This document shows, one piece after another, positions 48,511-61,600 of a stretch of DNA of 64,000 nucleotides; within the stretch, counting starts at the first letter, position 1; each line of letters begins with the position of its first letter. This DNA is from Bradysia coprophila (Eukaryota; Arthropoda; Insecta; Diptera; Sciaridae). Position numbers and translations under genes: made by a program. The stretch spans positions 8,797,685-8,861,684 of the forward strand of contig NW_023503374.1 in assembly GCF_014529535.1 (NCBI RefSeq). The letters run 5' to 3'. The notes under the pieces are model-generated. The model was not told the DNA's origin, searched no databases, and was given only the letters and a program-made list of their open reading frames with translations.

Positions 48511-49632
48511 TAGGTTTGTTCCAAGTAACTGTAACCAAGGTAAATATAGTGAGGAGGTAAACCCATTCAGATGGGCGGCCTAGCACATAAGTTCGATGCC
48601 AATGACATCTTTTTTTAAAATGGTTGACTACGATTTACTTGTATTTCACAAAAATATTTTCGCTATCTCACAACAGATGGCCCGACTTTCTATTCCATTT
48701 TTTGCTTTCAACGAAGGGATGAGATGGCGTTTGTATCGAACTTTCGTGTCACCGCACATCTGATTCGGCTATATATGGCATTACCTCCTCACTATATTTA
48801 CCTTCACTGTAACCACGAATTTTGAACACGATTATATCAACAGTGATCGGCCATCTTTCGAGTTTAACTATATGGTCTCTATGAATGAAATTTGACAATT
48901 CGTATGGCCTTCGAACCAAAGTATATAAACACTGAAGGTAACGCAAATCCGCAAGAACACACGGACCCCTACTTTCGGGTGAATATAGTTTTTATCAATG
49001 AACGTCAACACCAAAGTTCTGAAAGAACAGGTTAAGACAACCTTTCAGAACCTTGGTCAACACAAGGTATGGTCTAATGTCAAACTTTGTATGGAGCGGA
49101 GGACATGGCGATTTCATGTAAAGAAACTCACCTCTCATGAGAGGTGAGTTTGCTTATATGAAATCGCTATGTCCTCCGGTTTGTATGAATAGACCATACC
49201 TGGTTAATACTTTCATTGGTTTTTATAATGTTGGACACAAGTCAAATTTACTTTGTTAGGTTGCAACACATGCCAAAACTCAGTAGGTTTGTTCCAAGGC
49301 CATATGACTTGTCAAATTTCATCCACAGAACCATAACCTCAATAATATTTAATATAGGCGACGTTGCTCGATTTGTATGAAATATCACGTAAGCGACGTT
49401 GTTGTGGATGAAATTGTCGTTATTCGGGTTGTCAAAGTTCGAGTTTACAGTTACTTGATGGAACAAACCTATACTATACAACACACTTCCAACAACATTA
49501 TCGCGCCAAACGTCACGTCACGGATGCAACATAACAAATCTTATAACCACCTGGAACTTGGGGTCCGCATTTCTCGCTATTCCCTGAGGATTTGCGTTAC
49601 CTTCAGTATGTATATTTACCTTGCTTGGAACT
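48511..49632. mobile_element. Cluster of nested inverted-repeat elements
   Basis: Several paired inverted blocks interlock. TAGGTTTGTTCCAAGTAACT at 48511 pairs with the complement ending 49471, and AAGGTAAATATAGTGAGGAG at 48537 with 48785-48804. A block at 48886-48925 (CAATTCGTATGGCCTTCGAA) pairs with 49284-49325, and one at 48937-48976 (CTGAAGGTAACGCAAATCC) with 49558-49609. Hairpins at 49011-49056 and 49066-49200 lie inside. None of these segments is coding. The pattern suggests successive insertions of related foldback elements. Confidence 0.6.
49066..49200. repeat. 135-bp palindromic element
   Basis: Outer GGTATGGTCTA / TAGACCATACC, then GGAGGACATGGCGATTTCAT against ATGAAATCGCTATGTCCTCC, closing on the perfect centre CTCACCTCTCATGAGAGGTG. 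Arms are about 65 bases with few mismatches. Confidence 0.8.
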
Positions 49633-50923
49633 TGAATTGCGCCACTTAAATCACACCTTCGACTGAACGTAGCAAACTTTTAAATTCACTTTTAAGAATC
49701 GTTTTTTCGGTGTTGAGGAATTTCGCGCCGTGTCATTCACAATCACCCACAAAGTGACATTTTCCTTATACGAAATGTGTTATTTTGTCAATTATTGTGA
49801 ATTTCAGCGCGAAATTCCTAGCAGCCATATTCGAACTATTACTTCATTTGATCGAAGATTTTCAGAGATTGCTTTCAGAAATCTTTAACTTCATTTGTTT
49901 TGAACATGATTTTTGCTACAACCTCAGAGCTTGTCGTTGTCGATGATGACAGCATTCTGTAACAGGTTAAAGTGATGGTTGTAGTAGCGAATATATTTAG
50001 AGAATAAATTTTAAATACAAACAAACAAATACAATTCGTGATTGACAGATGTTTGTAATTTGTAAAAAAATGGCTTTTGATTTGAGTGCTACTAGATTGT
50101 GAGTGCTTAAAGTGAATCAACATTGGCAAATTTTGCTGTTAAAAAAAACTTGATTTTTGGTCGAATTCCCACATCCTCCTGAAACGAATGGTCAACTAAT
50201 TCACATAGTCGCCAACGCAAACAACGGAAAATCGAGACAATGTTCCATATAAAATTCGCATGTCATTTGCTTATCGTTTTAATTAAGCTGGGATAACCGA
50301 TTTCCGTCGCCTTATCTACAGGCACAACCTTGTGAAATGTCTTAAATTATTGTTTAGCTGGGATTCAAATTTATATACGTTCTGTCTTCCCGCTATTCGA
50401 TTCGCGCCAGTTATGTTTGAAAAGAAAAAATCAAGAAGTGAACGGATGCACCTAATATGCGCGCAGCCATCAGTGCCACCATTTTAGAACAACAGAAATT
50501 ACACAAAACAGAAATTCTTTTGATTGTTCTAAGGAATTATACTCTCCAAAAAAAAAGTTACTATTCGATTAGTTAGCATGAATTTTCCATAAAAATGAAT
50601 AAAATACGTTGTTTAATTGATTAAATTGATTGTGAAATTGTTAAACGTGCAACAATTCGTATGAACAAACAAACGTTTAGTGTTTTCCATTGCAAAAACA
50701 GTGAAAAATACCGTGTAAAAACTGTCGGGGGAACAGTTTATTGACCTCTCCCCATTGACCTGACTGTCAATTTATTTGTAAAAAAATACAGCTTCGACCG
50801 CGATAACGCCATTAGTTTCGGGAACAAAGTTGTTATGTTTATTAACAAATTGTGTTTGAAACAGTAAATTGTGCAAATCAGTAGCCGCAAGAAAGTTAAA
50901 GGGACCAGCATACTTCACACAAA
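49633..50923. other. Non-coding DNA, putative promoter/5' UTR on the right
   Basis: No protein-coding similarity. A copy of the dispersed motif AAATCTTTAACTTCATTTG lies at 49879. The last 200 bases before 50924 are relatively balanced in composition and could be a 5' UTR. Confidence 0.35.
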
Positions 50924-50942
50924 ATGGATACAAATGATCGAG
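50924..50942 (+). CDS. Possible first coding exon of an unidentified gene
   Basis: ATG at 50924 in an AAAATGG context opens MDTNDR and meets a consensus donor (GAG/GTGAGC) at 50943. The upstream sequence has the look of a 5' UTR. No matching downstream exon was recognised in the window, so if real, its intron would span more than 13 kb, including the LTR element and the satellite. This is an inference from start context and splice site only. Confidence 0.3.
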
Positions 50943-52850
50943 GTGAGCAATTTAATGTTCTTTCGACACTCGAATGCATGACTCAAGTTTATGGGTAAAA
51001 CGAACAAAAAAGGCCATTGAAAATATTGTTTATCCGAGGTCATGAGTTTCAATCGATTTGTTGTTGATGATGGTGGCTCATTTTGAATTGTTTGTTGAAT
51101 TTTGATTTTATAAGATGCTTTCGATTACAAAGTTTGATTTTATCAATGTGAAAACATCTTCGACTGACTATTCAGTTTTCAATACACCAATAACTAGTGC
51201 AGTGTGTTGAGTGTCTTATGATACCTGATGATAGCAATTCATTCAGGGAGAATATAAAAATTGTTAGGAAATACATTGTAGGCGGACTCTGTAATTTCAT
51301 TAACAAACACCTTGTTCATGTGACAGTACTAATTTTAGGATGCACAAGAGACATAAAAAGTTGGAATTAATATAATCCTTGACGGGTGTTATTCATCATC
51401 AGAGAATTGATGAACATACAGACTAAAACTTTATCGAACTAATTTCTACATGCACCAGGATTGCTTACTGACTTTCGTATTTATTAATGAGGGTATTTAT
51501 TCAAACAGCAGGAAAGTGTTGTTTTTATCGTCCATCGTACGGTAAAAACGAATTTTGACAGGCCGAAAACAACTGACCGTCATCTACAGAAGCAAACATA
51601 ACCGCAACTTAAACAAATTTGTTCGTTAAAACTTCAAAGTGAGGTTGTGTTGGCTTCTCTGTGGATGACGATTGACATTTTGAACGACCTTGGAAGAAAC
51701 CTATCAACAGGTTTGAGAGCTTTCAGGTTCGGTGGAAATAGCAGATAGTTTCCGACACTTTTATTGGGTATCCATAAACTCCAGATCAGCTAGAACGTCA
51801 GGGTGTTAAGCACTGTGGAATAATGGTAAAGTTCTGTTATATCTTATACCTTATACCACAAACAGTATAAAGGTCGGAACAGGTCAGGTCAAACTGAACC
51901 TGACTTTGTTAACTTTGACCTGACAATAGATTAAATGTTTAGTTTCACGATGATGGAAACACATTTTTGAGCAATAGAATAGGTGACAATGCTGACGATA
52001 AAAAAACGACGGAAGGTGGACATTCAAATAGAATTGAACACCTTCAACAGTTGAAAATGTAAACATAACTTCTTTACAATTTACGATTGCACAATTGAAT
52101 CTAAATAAATAGCTGGACGCGATGATCTTCTATTCTTCTTCATTCTTAATTCCGCACTCAAACGACGCTCACATTTGCATATAAAATGAAATTCACAGAA
52201 GCAGTAACCTTCCTATTTTGTGTGAGACAAAAGTAATAGTCGGCGCTTATAGCGATAATTATGTTTGATATGAAATTCACTTCCAACATTTTTATTAATA
52301 TTTTATAAGTATCTGAAGTCATAAAATATTTTAAGCAAACCTTGAGACTCCCAGTTAAAGCTAATTTTATTACTGACTAATTTGAAACACTACAAGATTT
52401 TCTGCTAAAAGTTTTCAGATAAAATTAAGTTTTTCGTTTTGTTTTTGTTAATAAAGAGTATATAAAGACAGATGTTGTGTAAATCATATCAAGTTTATGA
52501 AGTTTTGCTTGCAGAACTTTTCTCTTTTAAACGAGCTTTTCTGTTTAATAAAGTTAGAGACGAGCTTTACGTTTGTATGTTCTGCTGTAAGTCATAAGTA
52601 TTATATGTATGTGCACAGTAGAGATAAGTGCACTGTATGTACCAATTCGTAATTTAGTTTCACTCACATCTTCCGTTTTTCTAATTAAATCCCGGGTTTC
52701 ATGGTGAAAGGCAGCGAAACTGTAAATAGAACAACAAATGAAAATTGTAAATTGTGCGAGGGAGATGTGGCCCTGGTAGATTATTCCTTTATCTTAATAT
52801 GTTCTCACAAGGCGTGACTTTGAAGCAGATCGTCTTCGATGTCTTGTGAC
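50943..52850. other. Non-coding DNA, nothing recognised
   Basis: AT-rich, with short open frames of no recognisable similarity. The palindromic stretch around 51890-51925 (GGTCAGGTCAAACTGAACCTGACT) is small. No gene call is supported. Confidence 0.4.
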
Positions 52851-53134
52851 CGAGGGGTAATCACTGATTTACTAGCTCAGTAAATCACGGTAAATCACGG
52901 TAAATCACAGTAAATCACAGTAAATCAAGTAAATCAAAAATGAAGTTTCTACTAAATTTGAATCTATTTACTTCAATTTGTATTAGTTCATGAAATTTAT
53001 CCTATATGTTTACGGCCACGATACTTCGAAATGTAATCCAGTGACAATTAAAAAAATTTCAAAAATTTTTCAAAATTTTTTGTGATTTACCGTGATTTAC
53101 TTGATTTACTGATTTACTAGTGATTACCCCCTTG
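52851..53134. mobile_element. hAT-like MITE, 284 bp, with 8-bp target duplication
   Basis: The octamer CTTGTGAC flanks both ends exactly (52843-52850 and 53135-53142), the duplication length of hAT transposons. The termini are CGAGGGGTAATCACT and AGTGATTACCCCCTTG, inverted repeats starting C(A/G)AGGGG as hAT ends often do. Subterminal regions carry about five tandem copies of an 11-base unit, GTAAATCACGG or close variants, and inverted counterparts on the right. No transposase frame is present. Confidence 0.8.
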
Positions 53135-53142
53135 CTTGTGAC

Positions 53143-55612
53143 ACTGTTTCGAAATGTACACGAAATTTATTAAACAGTCGCAGTCGCACGTCAACAAATA
53201 CAGCAAGAACGAAGTTAAATCGAAAAGTGTCTGAACGTTTTGCGGTCAGAAATCCCACAAAGAATTAATGACACTGTTGACTGTGTTGTTTCTCCAGTCA
53301 ATAGCATAGAAAATGCGGTTTGGTAAACAGCTTCTTACATTATATAGTCTTTCCAACTCCATTCCCTCTACTGAAAGTGATGCATGCATTTTTGTATAAA
53401 TTAAAATGGTTTTTCGAAGGTCCCAAGTTGTTGTTTTCCCGCAATACACTTTATGGATCAATTTTTGAAAAAAACCTTCCACCTTCGAATCCTTGTCAAT
53501 AGTGTAGAGATCAATCTACCTGAAAAGTCGCGCCGGTAATGGTTTTTCGGACAGATTCAACCTATGAGTATTGCAAATAATGCCCATATGTCTTTTCCAA
53601 AACTTATCTGACGAAAAGTGAGACAAAAAATCATTAATTATCATTGGGCATCACGAGAATCTCTGAAATCATACGATACCGCATTCCAAATATTCCGGAA
53701 TAATTCTGCAATCAAATAAGCCTCTGAGAATCAGAATCTTGTCATCACAAGGTCATTAACCCCTCGGAAGAATCCATATTCCTCGATAAACAAGTGGACT
53801 GAGCTGCAATTTTAATACATTATGTCTTCATGTTTTAAAACTGCACCACGGTTATCTTACTGCTCTATGAACATTTTCAAGAATTTGGTTTCGATTATCA
53901 TGCAGTGTAGACAATCAACATCTTTCTTCATTCATTGTGTCTTTATCTGTTGGTTTTTTTTTACCGATGCAGAGTCATCGCTTATTAACAGGCAGAAACA
54001 TGTCACATCTAAATCTATATTTAAATCAAAATTTCGAAATTTTTCAATGCACACAAAAGGATTAACTTAAAATACTGAAGAAAAAAACAACGTTCAAATA
54101 ATACTCTTGACATTGAATGTTTTTCAAGCTTCGTTTATTTTCTTGCATAGACTTTTTAAATGTGTTTTAAATGTACTTTGTGTATGGTACGTATAGTATC
54201 ATGTAAAACGAAACAGCCAGCGCTTTCATATTGGAGCGAAATATATACACGAAATAATTCTGGTGAGGATACCCGCGAACGAAACATTTGCTGACTTTTG
54301 GACAACATTTGTAATCGTAAGGTTCCATTTTCTATGATGGCAAAATTGAAAATTAAAACAAATTTACATTAAATTTTTGTATTAAACCGCCCTTTCCGTA
54401 ATTACACCTAAACCTAAGAGCAAAATTTATATTCTCACGAAATCAACTACCGTTGTTAGATATGTTTGAAAGTAGCAGCCCCAGGCACAAGAGTTACCTT
54501 TTATTGAAATTTGTCTAACTTTATTACGACAACCTACGGTTCATAAGTTAACGACTGTGTTAAACCATGATATTTTTTCGATTGCGATCCTTGATTTTGT
54601 TTGATATGTAAATCGGAGCTCTACATTCAAACCAACGCTTTATTCGAACAGCATAAAATTTCAGCTCGATTAATTCATGAATTCGTTATCAGAGTTGAAG
54701 ACTAATAGCTGATACATAATAATTACTCTGGCGGGAGCTACACATAGAGATGAGACTATTGTAGTCTGTCTGTTACGTAAATCGCGTTCTATCATATTAT
54801 GTCTTAAAATCCATTTAAAACTAAATAGAAAATGAACTACGAATTGCTATCATTGGGTCTCATGTGTATATGGTAGTACACACACCAAGTTCGATTTAAA
54901 GATTTTAGGCCGGTTCTAGTTTAACTAGTATCCGAATAGATTTTGGTATGTGTAAAAGAAGCCCGTCTTAGTATGAGTATGAGGTAAGAACTGTCAGCCA
55001 ACTTCACTCCATTGTCTGCTGTATTAAATGCCAGAGAATGTCCAGTTCGAACAGTTAGCACAGTTTTCGAACAGTTCAATTGGCTGGTAAAAATTGGTAT
55101 AATATGAAATGAGCACGATTTTCGAACAGTTAAGACTGTGGACCAAAACAGTGTTATAATGAACAGGAATACTATACGACAAAAATATGTATGTTCGCGT
55201 ACATTTACAACTTCAATATGACTTACACTCATTCACATCCATTTATTCATTGAACATGTACAACACCATCGTTTTGTTTGACTGTCACGTTCTTCATTTT
55301 CTTTAACATTATAGTTCTTACCATCCAATCAATCGATGACGAAATCTAATATCAGCAAAAGCTTTTATCGAAATTTCAATTCACATTATCCATCCCGAAC
55401 GATGAGCTCCAGTTTGCAGTTTAGTTTCAGTGTATTTCCTGTTTGATTGAGGTCTGACATTATTCGTTTATTGTTTGAATTTCATTTCTCCATCCAAAAA
55501 AAATATGCTTCGAACAGGAAAATTTGAAGAAGAAAAAAACAAACATCGACAGTGTTACGGAAATGATAACACCCTGTGCTGTCTGTGTATGTAAGATTGT
55601 AGAAACATCTTT
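53143..55612. other. Non-coding DNA between the hAT MITE and the LTR element
   Basis: Nothing coding recognised. Three copies of TTCGAACAGTT occur at 55046, 55066 and 55121. The candidate LTR target site GTAT is at its right edge. Confidence 0.4.
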
Positions 55613-55616
55613 GTAT

Positions 55617-55809
55617 TGTGGTGATCACAGTTTGCCATTGAATTGTCAAGCATCAAGTAGCCTGTGATCCAGCCTATATATACCATGTACAATGCGTCAA
55701 TAAATCATAATATTCCCGGCTTTGGCCGAAGACACATCTACTGAGTTTCATTAGTAGATCTGTATTAGTTGACTGTAGACTTTCTATATGGTTGAGATTA
55801 GCTCCCATA
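55617..55809 (+). repeat. 5' LTR
   Basis: A 193-bp terminal repeat. It contains a TATA-like CCTATATATACC (about 55672-55684) and AATAAA at about 55699, consistent with U3-R-U5 promoter and polyadenylation functions. Confidence 0.9.
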
Positions 55810-58066
55810 TAATTGGTGACCCCAACAAAAGTTCACGTTAAAAAACCTCTGAACAAAATTAAAAGAAATTTCAGCTAACAATAGCACTGAAATCTTCTTA
55901 TGAAAGACCAAATTGGCACAATTCTAAGAAATTGTGGATCCAATTTGCACTGTTCGTAATAAACGTTCAGTGGAATGTACCAATAACAAATAAAAAAGTG
56001 CCCACGAGCACCACAGTCGTCAATTAAATTTAAAATATCACGAAATAATACATCTATACTTCGGTCGACAACATCCTAAAATTGTGTTTTTCAATTATGA
56101 AAACCAATTCAAAATTTAGTAACAAATTGTACTTTTAAGCATAAAAACTAGGTTAATCCACTAGTTAAGCTCAAAAAGTAAATTTAGATTTAAGACTTAG
56201 TTTTAGCACAAATATTTTGGCTAAAATGTTGTCGACAAACTACCGTAACTATAACATCTAGTTACAAGAACTACAGTCAACCAAAAATAAAATTTTTTGG
56301 CCTAGAAATATGGTTAAACAACCAATTTCATAAAAATTACAAATCAACGTTTAGTGAAACTAAATAGTTTGATCAGAGGAAACCATTTCCTGAGAATTAT
56401 TCACGAAAAACGATACATCGAAACTTATCAACGACACTTTCCACCAACCTCGATTACGCGGTTGGGATGTCCACCTCAAAATGGGTGCGTTGCATCACTG
56501 TGAAAAAGATAAGGTCTTTTCGTTTCTCGTACAAAACTCTAAAAAAAGTTTCAAAGAATAATTCAACACTTCAAAATTAAAAACAATTTTTCGGAAAAAA
56601 ACATCCAAAAAATTCTTCTGACAAACACCAAAGAATCAAGTATTCCCTCATTACAATTATAGAACGATTTGCAACAATCGCTAATTCTAAATTAGTCCAA
56701 TCACCCGGCTCAGCGTTTCGAAAATTAAGCTCTACGCCTATCCGTCTTGAGAATAATCTTTCGTGATTAACTCATAAACGACGGAACCGTTTAAGCAAAA
56801 CCGAAGCGTGTCGAGGATTGAAACTTTTTGTTTCTTAAAGTTGTAATCGAAAATACTTGATACATGAAAATTGATCCAATGAGTTATCCATTGTGCGATA
56901 ACACATCCTTTTTCCATGTAAACTAGTTTCACAAGTTCTTACCATCATAGAACGTAAAGAATAAAAAGTCATCGTGTATAAATTCAACACCCTTGAATTG
57001 ACACACAACAAATTCAAGTTCACGAATGACATAAATTACAAAATCTGATATTAAACCACTAAACCGGCGCCAATAGGTTAAAACTCATTGACCGTAGAAT
57101 CGTACAAACGTACATACAACCGTTCAATGAGTCACATATATAATATCAGTCGAAATGTACATGACAATTATACTGCCTAAAGTCTGCTACCACAGACAGC
57201 TATAACCATCTAATATAAGTACATTTCGTGCAGTGCGTATTCCTGCAAATTAAATGGCAGTAAAAAAGCTCCACAACAATTGGAATAAAATTTAAAAAAA
57301 TTAAAATTATTCCGGAATGTTTCGTGCTGTCATATATTCAAATAACATTCCACGTAGAATGAGACAAGCACCAAACACCGTCTATCAGACTTAAGACAAC
57401 AACACTTCATTTTTCGCCCATTAAAAACTGTAAAAATAGCAGTTAAATGAATGACATCTTGTCATTTTCCGGGTAAAGCCGTGGACAATGTCATTTCACG
57501 AAATTATGAGGTTGTACGATCTCTTAATCTGAATTAATTTGAAATTAAATAAAGAGTTGGAAACATAACCAATCTTCCAACATCGGAGAAAATTCATCTT
57601 CATCCGAAATAAAATCATTTTCGAGATAATCTGTTTCAAAATTAAACCCAAATTTAAACAGATCCAAAATTCGATATAATGAATTCTCGAATCAAATCTT
57701 ATTAGATTGTCACCAATCTAATCAAGACACAAAATTTCAAAGTAACAAAACTTTCGAAAAACCAACTGTTTTCACAGCTATTAGGTAACCTTATGGATCC
57801 TACCGCTATGAAACAGATTCAAAATTTTCAAAGTACCTCACGTCATACACCGGTTACCAACATTCAAATGGTTTTGGACACACAACTCGACAAGCAAGCG
57901 ACTTCAGAAATCACTCAAACCCGAACATCCGTGGCTCCAACCAATCCACCACATCAAATCCCTATCCAAACACAAGTTATGGTCCTGCTGTGAAATCTCG
58001 TCCCAAATCCACGTGACACAGACGATCGACTTGGACCAACAAAATTTCTTCAAAGGGGGAAGTATC

Positions 58067-58259
58067 TGTGGTGATCACAGTTTGCCATTGAATTGTCAAG
58101 CATCAAGTAGCCTGTGATCCAGCCTATATATACCATGTACAATGCGTCAATAAATCATAATATTCCCGGCTTTGGCCGAAGACACATCTACTGAGTTTCA
58201 TTAGTAGATCTGTATTAGTTGACTGTAGACTTTCTATATGGTTGAGATTAGCTCCCATA
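58067..58259 (+). repeat. 3' LTR
   Basis: Identical to the 5' LTR over its length by eye and preceded by the polypurine tract. LTR identity implies a recent insertion or recent conversion. Confidence 0.9.
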
Positions 58260-58263
58260 GTAT

Positions 58264-58641
58264 AAACATTTTTTTTGGAGCTGTGTGTTATTATTTTCGC
58301 TAAAAATTTGACCTTCAAATCCAGTTCTATAATAAAACTGGTTTTTGGTTCTATATAGCATAATTCTAACAAGCTAATAATATAAAAGAATATTAGTGAA
58401 GACAGCGGACATAAATACAATCAAGCACAATGAATACGTGAGGAGTGAATTTGCAATGTCTGAATTCTGAATTGCATAATATATTGTTCATTTATGCATA
58501 TGATCTGTGTACATATAGAGAGATATTCAGCTTTTGTGCAGTTTATAAAACATTCATATCCCATTGAACATTTGGAACGCTATATTCATAATTTGTAATT
58601 TATTATCAATGATGTCGATAGCTGGCTTTCGTATATATAAC
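58264..58641. other. Spacer between LTR element and satellite
   Basis: AT-rich non-coding DNA of about 380 bases. Nothing recognised apart from the TA-rich run TCGTATATATAAC at the array edge. Confidence 0.5.
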
Positions 58642-61600
58642 TTAAGGCCAGTTCATACTCGCATACATTTTTGCGATATATGCGACCATGAACTGGCCTT
58701 AAAAGGCCAGTTCATACTCGCATACATTTTTGCGATATATGCGACCATGAACTGGCCTTAAAAGGCCAGTTCATACTCGCATACATTTTTGCGATATATG
58801 CGACCATGAACTGGCCTTAAAAGGCCAGTTCATACTCGCATACATTTTTGCGATATATGCGACCATGAACTGGCCTTAAAAGGCCAGTTCATACTCGCAT
58901 ACATTTTTGCGATATATGCGACCATGAACTGGCCTTAAAAGGCCAGTTCATACTCGCATACATTTTTGCGATATATGCGACCATGAACTGGCCTTAAAAG
59001 GCCAGTTCATACTCGCATACATTTTTTGCGATATATGCGACCATGAACTGGCCTTAAAAGGCCAGTTCATACTCGCATACATTTTTGCGATATATGCGAC
59101 CATGAACTGGCCTTAAAAGGCCAGTTCATACTCGCATACATTTTTGCGATATATGCGACCATGAACTGGCCTTAAAAGGCCAGTTCATACTCGCATACAT
59201 TTTTGCGATATATGCGACCATGAACTGGCCTTAAAAGGCCAGTTCATACTCGCATACATTTTTGCGATATATGCGACCATGAACTGGCCTTAAAAGGCCA
59301 GTTCATACTCGCATACATTTTTGCGATATATGCGACCATGAACTGGCCTTAAAAGGCCAGTTCATACTCGCATACATTTTTGCGATATATGCGACCATGA
59401 ACTGGCCTTAAAAGGCCAGTTCATACTCGCATACATTTTTGCGATATATGCGACCATGAACTGGCCTTAAAAGGCCAGTTCATACTCGCATACATTTTTG
59501 CGATATATGCGACCATGAACTGGCCTTAAAAGGCCAGTTCATACTCGCATACATTTTTGCGATATATGCGACCATGAACTGGCCTTAAAAGGCCAGTTCA
59601 TACTCGCATACATTTTTGCGATATATGCGACCATGAACTGGCCTTAAAAGGCCAGTTCATACTCGCATACATTTTTGCGATATATGCGACCATGAACTGG
59701 CCTTAAAAGGCCAGTTCATACTCGCATACATTTTTGCGATATATGCGACCATGAACTGGCCTTAAAAGGCCAGTTCATACTCGCATACATTTTTGCGATA
59801 TATGCGACCATGAACTGGCCTTAAAAGGCCAGTTCATACTCGCATACATTTTTGCGATATATGCGACCATGAACTGGCCTTAAAAGGCCAGTTCATACTC
59901 GCATACATTTTTGCGATATATGCGACCATGAACTGGCCTTAAAAGGCCAGTTCATACTCGCATACATTTTTGCGATATATGCGACCATGAACTGGCCTTA
60001 AAAGGCCAGTTCATACTCGCATACATTTTTGCGATATATGCGACCATGAACTGGCCTTAAAAGGCCAGTTCATACTCGCATACATTTTTGCGATATATGC
60101 GACCATGAACTGGCCTTAAAAGGCCAGTTCATACTCGCATACATTTTTGCGATATATGCGACCATGAACTGGCCTTAAAAGGCCAGTTCATACTCGCATA
60201 CATTTTTGCGATATATGCGACCATGAACTGGCCTTAAAAGGCCAGTTCATACTCGCATACATTTTTGCGATATATGCGACCATGAACTGGCCTTAAAAGG
60301 CCAGTTCATACTCGCATACATTTTTGCGATATATGCGACCATGAACTGGCCTTAAAAGGCCAGTTCATACTCGCATACATTTTTGCGATATATGCGACCA
60401 TGAACTGGCCTTAAAAGGCCAGTTCATACTCGCATACATTTTTGCGATATATGCGACCATGAACTGGCCTTAAAAGGCCAGTTCATACTCGCATACATTT
60501 TTGCGATATATGCGACCATGAACTGGCCTTAAAAGGCCAGTTCATACTCGCATACATTTTTGCGATATATGCGACCATGAACTGGCCTTAAAAGGCCAGT
60601 TCATACTCGCATACATTTTTGCGATATATGCGACCATGAACTGGCCTTAAAAGGCCAGTTCATACTCGCATACATTTTTGCGATATATGCGACCATGAAC
60701 TGGCCTTAAAAGGCCAGTTCATACTCGCATACATTTTTGCGATATATGCGACCATGAACTGGCCTTAAAAGGCCAGTTCATACTCGCATACATTTTTGCG
60801 ATATATGCGACCATGAACTGGCCTTAAAAGGCCAGTTCATACTCGCATACATTTTTGCGATATATGCGACCATGAACTGGCCTTAAAAGGCCAGTTCATA
60901 CTCGCATACATTTTTGCGATATATGCGACCATGAACTGGCCTTAAAAGGCCAGTTCATACTCGCATACATTTTTGCGATATATGCGACCATGAACTGGCC
61001 TTAAAAGGCCAGTTCATACTCGCATACATTTTTGCGATATATGCGACCATGAACTGGCCTTAAAAGGCCAGTTCATACTCGCATACATTTTTGCGATATA
61101 TGCGACCATGAACTGGCCTTAAAAGGCCAGTTCATACTCGCATACATTTTTGCGATATATGCGACCATGAACTGGCCTTAAAAGGCCAGTTCATACTCGC
61201 ATACATTTTTGCGATATATGCGACCATGAACTGGCCTTAAAAGGCCAGTTCATACTCGCATACATTTTTGCGATATATGCGACCATGAACTGGCCTTAAA
61301 AGGCCAGTTCATACTCGCATACATTTTTGCGATATATGCGACCATGAACTGGCCTTAAAAGGCCAGTTCATACTCGCATACATTTTTGCGATATATGCGA
61401 CCATGAACTGGCCTTAAAAGGCCAGTTCATACTCGCATACATTTTTGCGATATATGCGACCATGAACTGGCCTTAAAAGGCCAGTTCATACTCGCATACA
61501 TTTTTGCGATATATGCGACCATGAACTGGCCTTAAAAGGCCAGTTCATACTCGCATACATTTTTGCGATATATGCGACCATGAACTGGCCTTAAAAAGGC

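Larger units (their letters stand above)
55613..58263 (+). mobile_element. Non-autonomous LTR retrotransposon with identical LTRs
   Basis: Two 193-bp direct repeats (55617-55809 and 58067-58259) start TGTGGTGATCACAG, end GCTCCCATA and are identical by eye. GTAT flanks the pair (55613-55616, 58260-58263) as a 4-bp target duplication. A primer-binding-site-like TGGTGACCCC follows the 5' LTR at 55814. A purine tract (AAAGGGGGAAG) at 58052-58062 precedes the 3' LTR. The 2257-bp interior has no gag, protease or reverse-transcriptase frame; its longest plus-strand frame (57793-57993) is unrecognised. It therefore resembles a LARD-type deletion derivative mobilised by a related full element elsewhere. 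Confidence 0.9.

Noticed and set aside
57793-57993. 66-residue frame inside the LTR element as gag
   Set aside because: It is too short, lacks any zinc knuckle or capsid motif, and sits near the 3' end.
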